Shown: positions 49,989 to 62,489 of the stretch, piece after piece
Layout of the letters: every line of letters starts with the position of its first letter
Position numbering within the stretch: the first letter of the stretch is position 1
Assembly (NCBI GenBank): GCA_947685225.1
Contig: CANTUV010000026.1
Coordinates: 58,985,501-59,049,500, forward strand
DNA from: Garcia nutans
Lineage: Eukaryota; Streptophyta; Magnoliopsida; Malpighiales; Euphorbiaceae
Direction: 5' to 3'
DNA: 64,000 bases
Translations under genes and position numbers: made by a program
The notes under the pieces: generated by a model
What the model saw: the letters and a program-made list of their open reading frames with translations, nothing else
Database searches by the model: none
What the model was told of the DNA's origin: nothing

Positions 49989-51683
49989 ATGGAAACCTTA
50001 CTTTCCTCTCACTCGCTGTCCCCTCTCCTCAATCCAAAACCTTCCTCTCCAAAAGCCCATTTGCCTCCTCCACTCCATTCTAGAGCTACCTCATTTTTTC
50101 TAGCTAAACCCATCAATTGTAGCCTCAAGAAACAAACTTTACAATCTTTTATACCATTTTTGCCAATACCCACTAGCTGGGTCACTCATGCCCAACAAGG
50201 CTTGGCAGCTCTAGCTCTGTCTTTGGCACTCAGTTTTAGCCCAATATTGTATACTGGCAATGCACTAGCATCTGAATTTGATGTTATCAATGAAGGGCCA
50301 CCAAAGGACTCTTATATTGTCGATGATGCTGGTGTGCTCAGTCGAGTGACTAAATCGGATTTGAAGCAGTTATTATCAGATTTGGAGGCTAGGAAGAATT
50401 TCAAGATTAACTTCATCACTGTTAGAAAGCTTACTGTAAGTTTTTTCTTTTCATAGACTTATGGGAAATAATCGAGTTTAGTTGCAAAAATTGGATTGCT
50501 TTGTAACTTACTAGTGCTAAGTTGAAAACTTAATTTTCTGGGATTTTCTTTTTCCTTTTTTGTTGTTGTAGTGAATAGATATTATATTTGGTTGCAGAGC
50601 AAAGCTGATGCTTTTGAGTATGCTGACCAAATTCTAGAGAAATGGTATCCCACAGTTGAAGAGGGTAACAATAAGGGAATTGTTGTGCTTGTAACCAGCC
50701 AAAAGGAAGGAGCAGTAACAGGAGGCCCTGCATTTATTGAAGCAGTTGGGGAAAGTGTTCTTGATTCCACTGTCTCAGAAAATCTTCCTGGTAACTATGC
50801 TCTTGTTTTTCAATTTTCTTGTTGGTGATTTTCTTGCTCTTATGTGACTATGTCTGCAATTATTGAAATACAGACAGAATATTAGTAGAAATTGTAGAAA
50901 AAAAAAACTTTTTTGTTAATGCAAGAAGTTTATGAATTTTTAGATGGATCTCAATCTTGACCTCTGAGGTCCAGTCCATATTTGAGATTGCCATTACAGT
51001 GCATGATTGGCCTTGCCATAAGCAAGAACCACTAAATTCATCTGTAGTTGTCATAATTTAGGTATCTAATCATCCTCCATTACTGTAGGAGTCAGATATT
51101 CAATCTGTTTTATCATAAATAAAAATTTACTAAATTGAGATTCTGTCAGTAAATTTTCATCAAATTCCTTTTGGCAAGCTGCAAAAGTGCACTAGTTCAG
51201 ATGTCATTAATCTAATAATCTTAGAGATGAGGATGCATATATTGCTTGTATTTTTCATGTATGCTGCAACTCTTCCACTGGTTCAAACGTCATCAATCAC
51301 AGAGATGAAGATATACAATCAAAAAATATCTATTAGGGTGAAACGTCCAATTATTATTTTAATCATGCCCACCATTGATTATGTTAGTTAAGATAAGGCA
51401 TTCATGGTGACTATCTATGTGATTTTCAACTGCAGTATTGGCTACAGAAGAAAAGTATAATGAAGCAGTGGTTAGCACTGCTAATAGGCTAGCAGCTGCC
51501 ATTGATGGGCTTCCAGATCCCGGTGGCCCCAAGTTCAAGGATAATAAGAGAGAATCCAACTTCAAAACCAGGGAAGAGACAGAAGAGAAAAGGGGACAAT
51601 TTGTTCTCGTGGTTGGAGGTCTATTGGTGATTGCTTTCGTAGTTCCTATGGCACAATACTATGCTTATGTTTCCAAGAAATAG
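49989..51683 (+). CDS. TLP18.3: Thylakoid TPM-domain protein (TLP18.3-like)
   Basis: Three exons, 49989-50435, 50598-50790, 51436-51683, join in phase to 295 residues. Ser/Pro-rich transit peptide, then a hydrophobic lumen-targeting segment (GLAALALSLALSFSPILY) ending in an ALA site before SEFDVINEGPP. The TPM domain carries YIVDDAGVLSR, SDLKQLLSDLEARKNFKINF, WYPTVEEGNNKGIVVLVTSQ and EGAVTGGPAF. One C-terminal TM segment (FVLVVGGLLVIAFVVPMAQY, about residues 267-287) anchors it. TLP18.3 of Arabidopsis (At1g54780) is a thylakoid lumenal protein with acid phosphatase activity that helps the photosystem II repair cycle and dimerisation. Looks intact. Confidence 0.92.
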
Positions 51684-52155
51684 GTAACCTTCATTTTGGT
51701 AGACTTGCCTTTCCAATTATTTCCTTAAAGTTTCAGAGGAACTTGGTGAAATATAGTTGTACAAAAAATGTTAATCTTCAACTTGTCAATAAGAATGATA
51801 CCATCAGAGGACGAGCACAATTTTTCAGTTTCTGCTCTTGGAATGTGTATTAGAATGAAGGCTTGATGCATTACTGTTTCAATGCTCTCATAAGATGAAA
51901 AGCATGAGAAAGGGGGTCCAATCGTTACATTTCTGAAACATGAAGCCTTTAGGCCCTTTATACATCATACATGGGAATTCTGCAAGCCATGTCAATTTGG
52001 ATCGACTGAACCCTAAAAATATATAATAATATTGAATTTGCAGTCTCTAAATTAATTTCCATTTACTAAGTATAGCACTTGTTAGAACATAATAATATTA
52101 TTAATGGCTTGCAATTTGTTTCAGCCATCAAACAAATTAAAAAAATGCAAACAAA
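51684..52155. other. Intergenic between TLP18.3-like gene and GDSL pseudogene
   Basis: 3' UTR of the + strand gene and spacer; no other feature seen. Confidence 0.5.
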
Positions 52156-54029
52156 TTAAGTCTTTAGGACTTGATATTGAGGAGGAAACATTTTATCTGA
52201 GAAAGGGGGATCAGAGTATTTTTCCAGTGAGTATCTGAGAAAGGGGGAAAGGAAGAAACATATTGATTTGCAGCCTCTGTATAATGAATTCCATCCCAAT
52301 TCACATACTTAGTACTATCATTGCATGCTTTGACTGTAACTGTGGTTCCATTCAAGACTTTTGTTTGTCCACAATTAATTCGACTGTCATAGTTCAATGG
52401 CGGTCCTCCATAGCCACAGCAAGCCATTATGGGTTGCTCAAATCCTGCATATTAAAATCAACCCATATCAATTTCTAATCTTTTCTTCATCTTGCCCTAT
52501 TTAGTTTATTAAGAAAATGGTCAGAAGCTTTATTATGGTAAGTAGGATGTTTGAATTGGATTATCGTCATTGATAAAACTCATCTAAGAAGCAAAATAGA
52601 AAGAGTTGAGGTATACTAACCATATCAAGAATAGTTAGCAATAAGGTTAGATTTTATTGTATAGATATCAACATATGTGACATTTGAATCAGCATATTGG
52701 CCCTGTAGCTTTTTGCAGAGAGCATGAAGCTGCAGATTGAAAAGTTTAGCAGCTTGATTATGCCCACTGACACATCCAAGCTCATCAAGCTTTGATTGAT
52801 CAGTACCGAATTTGGCAACATTCTGTGGCAAGCATCCAAGAGGACCTGTGTTGTGTATCCAAAAATTTCTTGCTCCTTGATCATATAATTTATATTGCAA
52901 AGAAAAGGTAAAAACTAACAAATCAACAAAGAGGAATTTGATGTGTTCTTTCTTCCAAGATAAGACAATGAAAAGAAGAGGTGAGATGCTATGTTTTGAT
53001 GAAGCAAACCTTGATTCCAGCCTCAAATTCTACCAAAATATTTGGAATTGAGGCAACTATTTGATCAAATGTTTGGGAATAAAATGCTCCAGCAAGATCA
53101 TTTTGTCCTATATCGAACATGTATAATCCCTTCTGAAAAAAATCTTCTGCTGGGAGATACTTCACAAATTTCTTACCTATCTCAAGTATAAAGAAATAGC
53201 ATTAATTTTTGCTAATGAAACTACAATGAGTCGATAAAACTGAGTGCAGAACAAAGTCAATCAAGCTTTCACAAATGATTCATAGATTACACACCTTCAG
53301 ATATTAATTCAAGAGCCTGGGCTTTGAATCTGAGGAACTGATTCACTTGAACTCCGAGAGAAAAAGGGCTAACTGATGTTGCAGTTGCTGGAAGTATTTT
53401 AGATCCTGCAGCTGGGAAGTTACATCCTTTTCGAAAATTCGGTACCCCGAGTGACTCCAAATAGGCATTTAGAAAAGCAAGATCCATTGCATCCACTGCA
53501 AACCACATTCACAAAAGATTAAAAGAGCAAACAGAATTTTCTACTCGAAAACAGAGCAGTTTGGAGATTAATATAAATTATAAAAAGAAATTGATTTCAC
53601 ACTGATATTATTCAACTAATCTTATTTGTCCACATATAATTCCCATGAAAAGAAAAGGAAATGGAAACATCAGTCATGCAAGATATGAATAAGGCACTAA
53701 AATTTCTTCATGAAAACAGAGGAAACAGGGCATTATTCATAGAAAACAGAGCTGAAAAAAGCTTAATGATTTGCAATAATGGTGAGAGAATTACTGAGGA
53801 AATCAATAATGAGACAACCATCACAGTATATCCCAGATGGACTTTGAAAGTAAAATTGCCCATGAGGTGGATTGATGCTTTCAAAGGCAGCAGCAATAAG
53901 GTTACCAGTGTCAGAGTTTGAATCACCAAAGTTGAAAACAGCTGGGAAATTGAAGTCTATGGAATGTGCTAGAGGCAAGAATATATGAATTAGTATGAAA
54001 ATTTGAAGGAAACAGTTCTTGATTGCCAT
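52156..54029 (-). pseudogene. GDSL esterase/lipase, several disabling lesions
   Basis: Five exons in the usual plant GDSL layout: 54029-53795, 53495-53295, 53176-53010, 52894-52621, 52444-52156. Signal peptide (MAIKNCFLQIFILIHIFLPL), block I FNFGDSNSDTGN with the nucleophile Ser, block III GQND, and block V NWDGIHY with the catalytic Asp and His. Lesions: the exon 4 acceptor reads TTTGCAA where TTTGCAG is expected; TGA at 52625-52627 is in frame near the end of exon 4 (NYS, stop, YG); and in exon 5 a 13-bp insertion plus an extra A after NQYVSS shifts the frame, so the normal end (FSDKMFPPQYQVL) is lost. It resembles the ENOD8/alpha-fucosidase-like GDSL group, secreted. Confidence 0.85.
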
Positions 54030-54250
54030 GGACACAGGGTAGACAACTAGTTTTAATCCAAAAGAAAGAACAAGCAAGAAAGAAGAAGATCCAAGGGAAA
54101 AATGTATATGTAGCTGTCAATCAGATGTTAGTTACCAACCGCAATAGTAAAAAATGAAAATGGTGGTGGGTCATTTGTGTACAATGAAAGTTTGAGAAAG
54201 CCAATGGAAAACCATGAATGCAACCCAAAGAGCTAACCTTTTATTATTAT

Positions 54251-54290
54251 TCTTCTTCTTCTTCTTCTTCTTCTTCTTATTATTATTATT
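54251..54290. repeat. TTC and ATT microsatellite
   Basis: About nine TTC units followed by ATT units, between the GDSL pseudogene and the orphan GDSL exon. Confidence 0.9.
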
Positions 54291-54784
54291 CTTATAATTA
54301 TTGGAGGAGTTTGACAATCATAAGTGAATATTATGAACATAAATACACACAATATGTATTCTTATATTTAGTACTGTTATAATTAAAATGATATCCTTAA
54401 AAAAAAGTGTTGACCAAAATTAACCAGTGGAGGTTCTTTCTGACTTTGTTGACCAAAATTCAATTTTTAGAAATTAACAAGAAAAATAATTTTTTAACAA
54501 ATTAAATATGAAAATATATCCTTAAAATTGCTTTAAAATGATGTACAGTCTCGTAATCTGATGTACAGGCACAGCTATGAAACTGATAGTCACATGCCCA
54601 AAACATAAGATAAAAGAAGAAAATCAAGAAAGCAACATTCACATGTTTAATAGTGTAAATAATTTATGGAACATAGTGGATTGTTAATGATTAGAAATTG
54701 AATAAATAGCATTACAAGACTTGTGTAAATGAAACGTTTCTGTTTTATGTATATTGCATATAAGATTAATGGTGGAAACTTTAC

Positions 54785-55028
54785 TTAGAAAATCAACAAT
54801 GAGAAGGCCATCACAGAACCTCCCTGATGGAGTTGTGAAATAAGTTTGTCCATTAGGTGGATTAAGGAGGATGCCAAGGCCAGCTACAAGGTCACCTGTG
54901 TCAGAGTTTGAATCACCAAAGCTGAAAACTGCTGGATAATTAAAATCAATTGATTTTTCTTCCAATGCAAGGATGGATAGTAAGGCAAGAATATGGATCA
55001 TTGCAATTAACTTTGTAGCCATCCCCAT
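54785..55028 (-). pseudogene. Orphan first exon of a second GDSL esterase
   Basis: Reads MGMATKLIAMIHILALLSIL (signal peptide), then SIDFNYPAVFSFGDSNSDTG and GRFCDGLLIVDFL, and ends with a GT donor in phase 1 (CTAA then GTAAAG). The exons expected downstream are not found; the next homologous sequence is exon 1 of the neighbouring GDSL pseudogene. Either a truncated tandem copy or an alternative first exon, since it could splice in phase onto exon 2 at 53495. Confidence 0.75.
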
Positions 55029-55986
55029 TTGTATTTACCAAAAATCTCTAATAGTAAATGTTTGCTTTGAATCCTAGAAAAGCAAAGTGAGAACCAAAAG
55101 CAAAGTTTTTTTTTTTTTTTTTTGCTTTTTGGACCTTTGGTTATATCTTATCCTTCTATATCAATCAAATGGCTTGCACAAATTAAAGCAGCAATCAGGG
55201 GTTCTTTTATTTCTATTCTATACAAAACTAGAATTGAAGAAAGTGGTTGTAAACAGGTCAAACTATTATACTCTTTTAAGTCTTAATTGTATTATTATGG
55301 GTCAATTTTGACATTAAGAAAATTGAGGCAATCCAAATGTGGGACAAACAAGACAACCATTGCACAAGCAAACAGTTCAATTTCGCTTCCACGAATGGCA
55401 TAATTTGTTACTTCAAGTCTCCAGTTTACTCCAAATTGTTTTCTTGTGTGCACGCACAAGACTGCAGTCTGCAGCTAATATCATTCAACTGCACTCACTC
55501 AAAAGGTTTGCTGATTCTTGAGACAGTTGCACATTTATGTCATGTTTTCCATATCAATACCATGTTTTGAGCTTGTCCAAGACCAGCAACAATGGACATA
55601 AAGAGAACGGCATGCCAATAATATATGGAAAAAAGAGCTCATTCAGCTAATAATCATTTAAGAATGGTGTACTACGTATGGTAAATTTGTAATATATATA
55701 CAATGTCTTTAAACAAGCAATAGAAGCATAGAATGCGGAAAACATGGCAGTGCTTGTAAAAATATGGCACACTAACCAATTCTTCATGACCAGTATCTAT
55801 CTAGTAGAATTGGTTAACTATGCAGTAGAATGGCAATGCACAGGAAGGTCATGTTGATGTTAGTAGAATTGGTAAAATATGCAATATCAGCTTTCTGTGG
55901 TTTAAGGACAACTCTTCGCAATAGCACAGAGTGGCCTAATATCCTATGAACCACTAATAGTGTAGGATTGTTTCATTTCAACAATT
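55029..55986. other. Intergenic region upstream of the GDSL copy, 3' of KIN-1
   Basis: Contains a T run at 55106-55123 and a short repeated TAGTAGAATTGGT motif at about 55800 and 55860. No gene supported. Confidence 0.45.
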
Positions 55987-58900
55987 TCAGCAGAGGGAAT
56001 GATCTGAAATGAAGAAGCTTAACATGTCTGAGACTTTTCTCGTAACACTGGCATTTTCTCCATTCTCCTTGGGCTTAAACCTTTCTGCAGTTGCTATTAT
56101 AGCCTTAAGATCCTTGTTCTCCCTTTTAAGCTGAAAAATTGCATCTCACAACACTTCACATATGAAATAGAAGATGAATATATAAATAATATTTCAGTCT
56201 ATCTAATAATTCATTCAATTGTGGAGAAATCACTTGAATAGTTATCCTTTGAATTTAGTTTACCTCCTCAATGGCAAATACAAGCTCCTCCACAGCCTGC
56301 TGCAATGCGGAAATTGATCTTAGAGTAACATCTTCACAGGCTAATTCCAAATCTTCAACTGAATTAGGATCAAATAATATACCCTCTAGTATGAATAACT
56401 CCTCCAGTAACTCCACATCTTCAACATCCAATCTCTCCCTCAACTACATTTATTGAATCTAGTTTAATAACTTACAAGGAAAAAGTTTGAAAAGTAACGA
56501 GACAATTTAAAGTCTCACTTTATTTAGAATTCTTTCACATGACTCGTCTTTAGTTGGAGAAACAGCCCCATGCTTTTTGGCAAGTTTATCCTCGGTGCAA
56601 TTAACAAAAGGTGATGCCTTTATATGTTTTGCCCTGCCACAATGTCAAATCAAAAGAGGGAATGAAAGTGCCATGAAGCGACTTAAAAAATGTGAAAATC
56701 CATTGAGAATTAGAACTTACTGGACTGCTGCAATTGTTCTTAAAATAAATTAAACTGAGAGTAAAATGCTTTGTCATATAAAAGCCGAGACTAAATGCTT
56801 TCAGGTAATATAATCAGCGCAGAGTCTTTCTACTGTAGACCGCAACAAGAGTATTGACAGCCTAAGGAACTCAATCATACATTATTTTCTTTTAATAACC
56901 ACTAGTTTTATCTGCCATACATAGTATAACAGCATAAGTTTTGATTTCATACCTTGTCCCAAAACGAAGGGTGGATATAGTTTCTGCTGCATTTGAAGGA
57001 CTTGGTGAGCAACAGCAAAGTAATGCAGTCTTCGAGTTCCCTCCCTGTAAGAAGAGAAACTTCAGCTTGTCAATACAAAATTTGATGTAAAGGTGAGATG
57101 GATTGATTGCGGAAGAACTAACAAGAGCATCTTGCAGAATCCGAGTAAGCTTAGAATCGCGATAAGGGATGTGGCTTGCTTTGGTTGGTGGACCACATGT
57201 CAAGGCACTTATTACATTTCCTAAAGCAGACAGAGACTTGTTGATAGTCTTGGCTTCTTCAAGAACTTTCCCTTCAGCTCCAGTCTTTTCTACCTTCTCT
57301 GACCCTGCTAAGTCCACAAGGACTACTTTTCCAGTTCTGACCCTGTCAACAGCACCAAAATTTTGAAGATCAATTCACTTGAAACCTTGAACACAGACGT
57401 GAAAAAAAGAAAAAATACCTCTTATCAGTTAGTTCGTGCTGAACAGTGAAAATGTAAATGCAGTGGCTTCTACTGCTGGCCATGTTCATTTCTATCCATG
57501 TTAAGAGCCAGCAAAAAATAAATTCTGGAGATCTGTGGCAACTGTACTCACCAAGAAAAATAATGGACACGGTGCTCCATTTACAGAATACTTTTCTTTT
57601 ATGCAATTTATATTTAAAAGGGAAATCAAAAGTAGATATTTTATTGAAAGAAAAAGAGAAGATACGAGTCTCTCCAACTGCTCTGTTAACTATCCCATTC
57701 TGCAAAATCAAGCTCTAAGTTAGAATGTGGGCCATTTACAAGAAAATAAAGACAAAGTCCAGTGCCAATTTGAATCTTACAGATAAGCTTTGTAAAGCTT
57801 CTGCTGGGTCTAAAATAGAAATCTGAAAAAACAAATTTAAAGCACTCGCAAATCAGTAAACATATATTGAGAAGCATTTGACAAGTCACAAATGCATTCT
57901 TTTGTAATAGGTTGTCTCAGAACGGTCTATGCCACTTCTTGTGCCATATAATCAGTTCAGATATATTTAGCAAAAAAAATCACATAAAATTCAAAACAAG
58001 AGCATTGTATCTCCAAATTACATCACTTTCACCATTGATTCAAAATATATTTAGTTGCCTATTGCTTCATGCTTAAATCATGACCTTAGAGTAGTTATTC
58101 AGCTTTTCACGTAATAGTGGACAAGTGGATAAAGGCAGCATATAAGGAAAATTTTTATTGCAACTTATTTAAAAAAAGACAGCAGCATGCCAAATATTTT
58201 CACTAGAACTAAGTTCAAGTATAGCACATGCCGGCATGCTGCAACAATTTGACTCACTTCCGTTACTCCAGATAGCAATATTCCTTGCACTTTATTCTCT
58301 TTGATCAATATATTATCCTTTGTTAAATCAAAAAGATCCCTGCAAAACAAAAGGCAGTAACTTCAGTACTGAGACAATCATAGCAGCCACATCGTAGCAG
58401 ATTTAGCAGATCAGTATCCAATCATGGATTTGGCAATGAACAATAATCAATGAATCAAAGATGTTTAGAAGAAATCATAATATTGGGCAAAGTTATGAGG
58501 CACAGGTACCTGACTCGCTCCATGTAGATTTCCACCTAAAGACAAGCATTTATAAATTAGTATGTCTTGATACCGATGCTAGCTAGTAGTTTAAGATAGA
58601 GGAAATTTTTTACATTACCATTGACAACTTGATTGTATACTTGTCTGATTCATCAGCAGATTTAATACGCTCAAATAGCCCATCGACTACTCTTGGTAGT
58701 AAACCTTTCTTCAGCTCATCGCGTTCTAGGATGCTAGGCCCCTAAATAATCACTTTGATGAGGTTTTAACATATAGCTGTATCATTTCTGGAATATATTA
58801 ATTTATAGGATATTCTTATTACCTCCATGCTATATGTCTTCCCAGCTCCTGTCTGTTAACAAACACGCAAAAAAAATTGTCAGTGTGACTCAGATTTCAT

Positions 58901-59881
58901 CATATAATTTACAAATATGAAGAGGAACAAATCCATCTATGTGTATGTCCTGCCCCTAAATTACCACAGTTGATTCATGTCTCCAAAATTTATTAAACAA
59001 CAGCTTATTGTCACTGATTCAAGATAAGCTTCCAACCAGCAGCCTAGATAAGCCCAATGGATGTAGTTTAGATGCTTATCTCCATAATCTACCCTCATTA
59101 CTGGTTAATTAAATCAACAGAACTCCTTTATCAAAATTTTCATCAGTAATTTCAAACCTAATTCCATATGCGGCTAACAGTTTGATACAAGCACCTGAAA
59201 GAAATACGAAATCCAATTTGAACAGATAGTTCACACGGATATTGAGATTTTTTTTTTCAGCAACTTCCTACTCAAATAACAAAATTGTCACCTGTCCGTA
59301 AGTGATGATTGTCCCATTCATAGCATTAACAGCACCTGCTTCATCCAAATTAAATCTTTCAATATGAAGAACAATAGTTCAAATACTCAAAACAAACATT
59401 TTTATTAGGATTACCAGTAAATTAAAAAAAATGAAACAAACTAAAGCATTCAAACCAAAAGGATAAAACAAACTAAAACATAAAAACCAAAAGTATTTAG
59501 ACTTAACCGATCCTATTTATTCTTGAAAACATATATGGGGAAGAAAATGTAAATAAGTTGCTGTGATTTGTACCTCGAATAATAGGGAGAGCTAGAAACC
59601 GATAGACATCAGCTTGAAGAGATTCTTCATAAAACACCCTATCAAAATTAAAAGCAAACTCTTCTTCCTTCTCATCCTGCAAAATATCAATAGAAATCAA
59701 CACAAAAATGGATCAACTCCGAGCGTAGACTGATAAAAATGTATAAATCGAAGTGGTAAAGGAAGACCTTGAAAACGAAAGTTTCATTGTCCACACTACG
59801 AATGCAAGCACTGTCGCCATTATCCCTTTTCTCTTTTGAGCTCAAAGGCCTGAACCGGCAACACACCGTTATATTCGTCAT
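55987..59881 (-). CDS. KIN1: Kinesin-like motor protein, KIN-1 type
   Basis: Fifteen exons (minus strand): 59881-59768, 59676-59574, 59335-59292, 58852-58823, 58741-58619, 58535-58510, 58339-58258, 57822-57781, 57699-57666, 57491-57419, 57342-57123, 57044-56953, 56633-56519, 56443-56264, 56130-55987. All phases agree, giving 473 residues. N-terminal motor: ITVCCRFRPLSSKE, P-loop GQTGAGKT (residues 86-93), switch I SSRSH (205-209), switch II DLAGSE (234-239), HIPYRDSKLTRILQDAL, STLRFGTRAKHIKA. A short helical tail follows. The length and the short tail match plant kinesin-1 (At3g63480 in Arabidopsis as I recall, linked to megagametogenesis) and not the long kinesins. The start at 59881 was chosen because MTNITVCC begins the motor core; an upstream ATG at 59929 is in frame. 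No lesions. Confidence 0.93.
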
Positions 59882-62077
59882 CGCTTTCTCGCACCTAAAC
59901 CTCCTCGAGCAATAGACGATTCTGTTCAAAATTAGTCAAAAAATTAAACAAAAATCGAATAAATAAGTAAAAACATTTGATTCGAGGCATTAAAAGCTGA
60001 GAGAATTAATGGTAGATTTATAGACTCTAAATATTCTTATAATCATCGATTATATTGTCGTCCACAAGCTTGTGGTACTCTGTTCGGTTGCCTAGAAAAC
60101 TATGGAAAATTGAAGCAAAACCTGATTTCAGATGCAATGCCTTTGAGAGATGATAATCTCGCCTATGCTAGTGTTCCAGCTTGTGGGAGGAAAGTAAAAG
60201 AGTCTTTTAAATTCAAAGATATGATCACGAAGTTTGCATTTACATAACGAAAGTCGCTATTTTTTTTTTTTTTTTGGTGAATCTTCGATTGGCGGGAAAC
60301 GTCTAAATGAAACCAGGCTGTTTTTTGACACGTGGCGCTGTAAGCAATTTTCTCCACTACGTTGCTCAACATTTTTAAATAAAAAATTGAAATATCAAAA
60401 ATAAAAACAACTAGCAATGGGCCCGCTATTTGTTAGAATTAATTTACTTGTAAGTTTTAAATATATTTTTTTTTATCAATGGAAAGAAAAAGTATATTAA
60501 ACAGCAAGCGCAGATGACATCAGTCCTTTCATGACGGGAGGATCATAAAGAAATAAGATATTGCAATTAAAGAGCATACAAACTTTATAATCAACATCTT
60601 AGAATAACTGTAGTCATTATTTGACTTAAAGAAGTTTAAATATAGATTTAATACATTTCTAACTCCTTTAATTTAATATCATTTATTATTCAGCCTTTTA
60701 TATTTTTTGAATAATAACTTAAATTCTTTTAACTAATGTTTTTAATAACTAATTGACCCCTAAAATGATATTATCACAAATTATAATGCGCGTGAAACTC
60801 ACTCGAGCTGACATGATATACACTTCAGCAAAAATTAAACACCTGAAAAATCATGCAATGAATATATATATTCATGTCATTAATCATATTTTTTTCTTCA
60901 AAATTTTTCTCAATATAAAACCCAAAATTAAAATTTCTTTATCCGCCATTAAAGAATATGTAAAAATCAATTTGAGGAAGAAGACCCCAGCACCCCCCTC
61001 CAGGTTCGTCTTGGATATTTTAGGAATCCCGAATAAAAATTAAGATATGGGCCCCTAAAAAATAGTGTCGGAGCGAAAATTTTAAATTTGAGGAACCACC
61101 CAAAAATAAATATTTAGAACTTAAGAGCCTAAAAATAACAATATAAAATTTGAGGGGCTCAAATTTTATTGTATGATGAACGTTAGGCCCAAATTTTATT
61201 GTATAATGAATGTTTGAAAAAAATGTAATGTTGATAATAGTGGGAATCGATCCCCATAGCCTTTAATCATATACAATACGCCAGACCACCACAGCAAATC
61301 AAAATTTTGTTATTTCTTACGTATATGTATATATATTTATAAATTTGAGGCCCTATCAAAATCAGAGACCTGGGCGGTTGCTCATGTTTCTCCTCCCTTG
61401 AGCCGGGCCTGCACCTCTCTCTCTCTCTCTCTCTCTCAAAGTAGTAGCTTGGATTTGTTTGGCTACTGAGAAACCAAAATATTTTTTTTTTTACTATTTT
61501 TCCCTACAAATTTCTAACTCAATTTTTGTCTCAAAAGACCAAAGAGTAAAACACACAAGAGCTTTTAAAGTCTGACACTTTCAACAACAATATAAACACT
61601 CAAGTATTAATTTACAAGTGTAATTTATCTTCTTAATGTAATTTGTATTGGCAAATAGATGTGATACTTTTCTTTAATTCTTCTCTTTGTTTGGAAAAAA
61701 AAGGATAACGAATTTTGAATTTAGATTAGATTCACATCAAATTTTTCGTTGCTACTGGTGTTATTATTGATGATTGTATGTGATACCAATATCCTTCAAT
61801 TTGGATTAGATTCATAGAAAATCCTTTTTTTCCATTTTTGTTCACTTGATAATTACTTTTGAGTTTTTTATTATTCACTATGGCTGAGATTTATTCTAAC
61901 TATTAATTTCATGTTTGATCTTTAATGAAGGCATAGATATAGATTTCAACACTATTTTTTCGGTTAATGAAAATGGAGATTAGGGTTTATATTGCAATTT
62001 TGAGGAAGAAGGTGAACATTTTAGGGAAGAAAGTGAACGAAGGGTGTTATTGTAATTTTATGGTTCATATCAGTAGA
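59882..62077. other. KIN-1 upstream region and repeat-rich spacer
   Basis: The first few hundred bases are the KIN-1 promoter. At about 60960-61410 there is a stretch of repeat character (GGGCCCCTAAAAAATAG, GGCCCAAATTTTATTGTAT twice, and GAGCCGGGCCTGC at 61402-61414) resembling degenerate DNA-transposon remnants. A (CT)n run covers about 61417-61438. No gene is supported. Confidence 0.4.
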
Positions 62078-62481
62078 CAGGGGCGGAACGATTAGCTCCA
62101 CCTCTACGGCTCCACGCCTCCACCGGCATCTCTCGTTCTGATTGAGTTGCAGACTGTTTGCAGCGAGGGTAGACGAACCCCTCGCTGCAAATAACTTTAT
62201 TTTTTTATAAATTAGTCTCTGGCGAAACGACATCGTTTCGTTAGGAATAAATTAAAAAAAAAATTTGACCCAGTAAAACGACGCCGTTTCGATTGGGCCA
62301 GTTTAAAAATTAAAAATGTGTTGCGTTAAAACGCAGTTTCTTTCTCCTCTTTTCCTCTCATTTTTCTCTCTCCTCCTTCCCTCCCCAAGCCAAAACAGCC
62401 ATCACTCACCAGCAACCCAGACAGCTCCACTGCCGTCGGTAAATTTTGATAGCTCTCGGTAAATTTTGATTCCATTACTGT
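62078..62481 (-). mobile_element. Second hAT-type MITE, same family, opposite orientation
   Basis: 404 bp. Starts CAGGGGCGGAAC and ends TTCCATTACTG, a decayed version of the inverted end. The flanks TCAGTAGA (62070-62077) and TCAATAGA (62482-62489) are an 8-bp target duplication with one mismatch. It carries the same internal hairpin (GCAGCGAGGG and CCCTCGCTGC, about 62159-62188) as the copy at 43776-44223, and a related GGCGAAACGACATCGTTTCG segment. Confidence 0.85.
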
Positions 62482-62489
62482 CAATAGAC

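Noticed and set aside
61402..61414. Terminus of an intact DNA transposon (GAGCCGGGCCTGC)
   Set aside because: Resembles known plant transposon ends, but I could not find a matching inverted end or target duplication.
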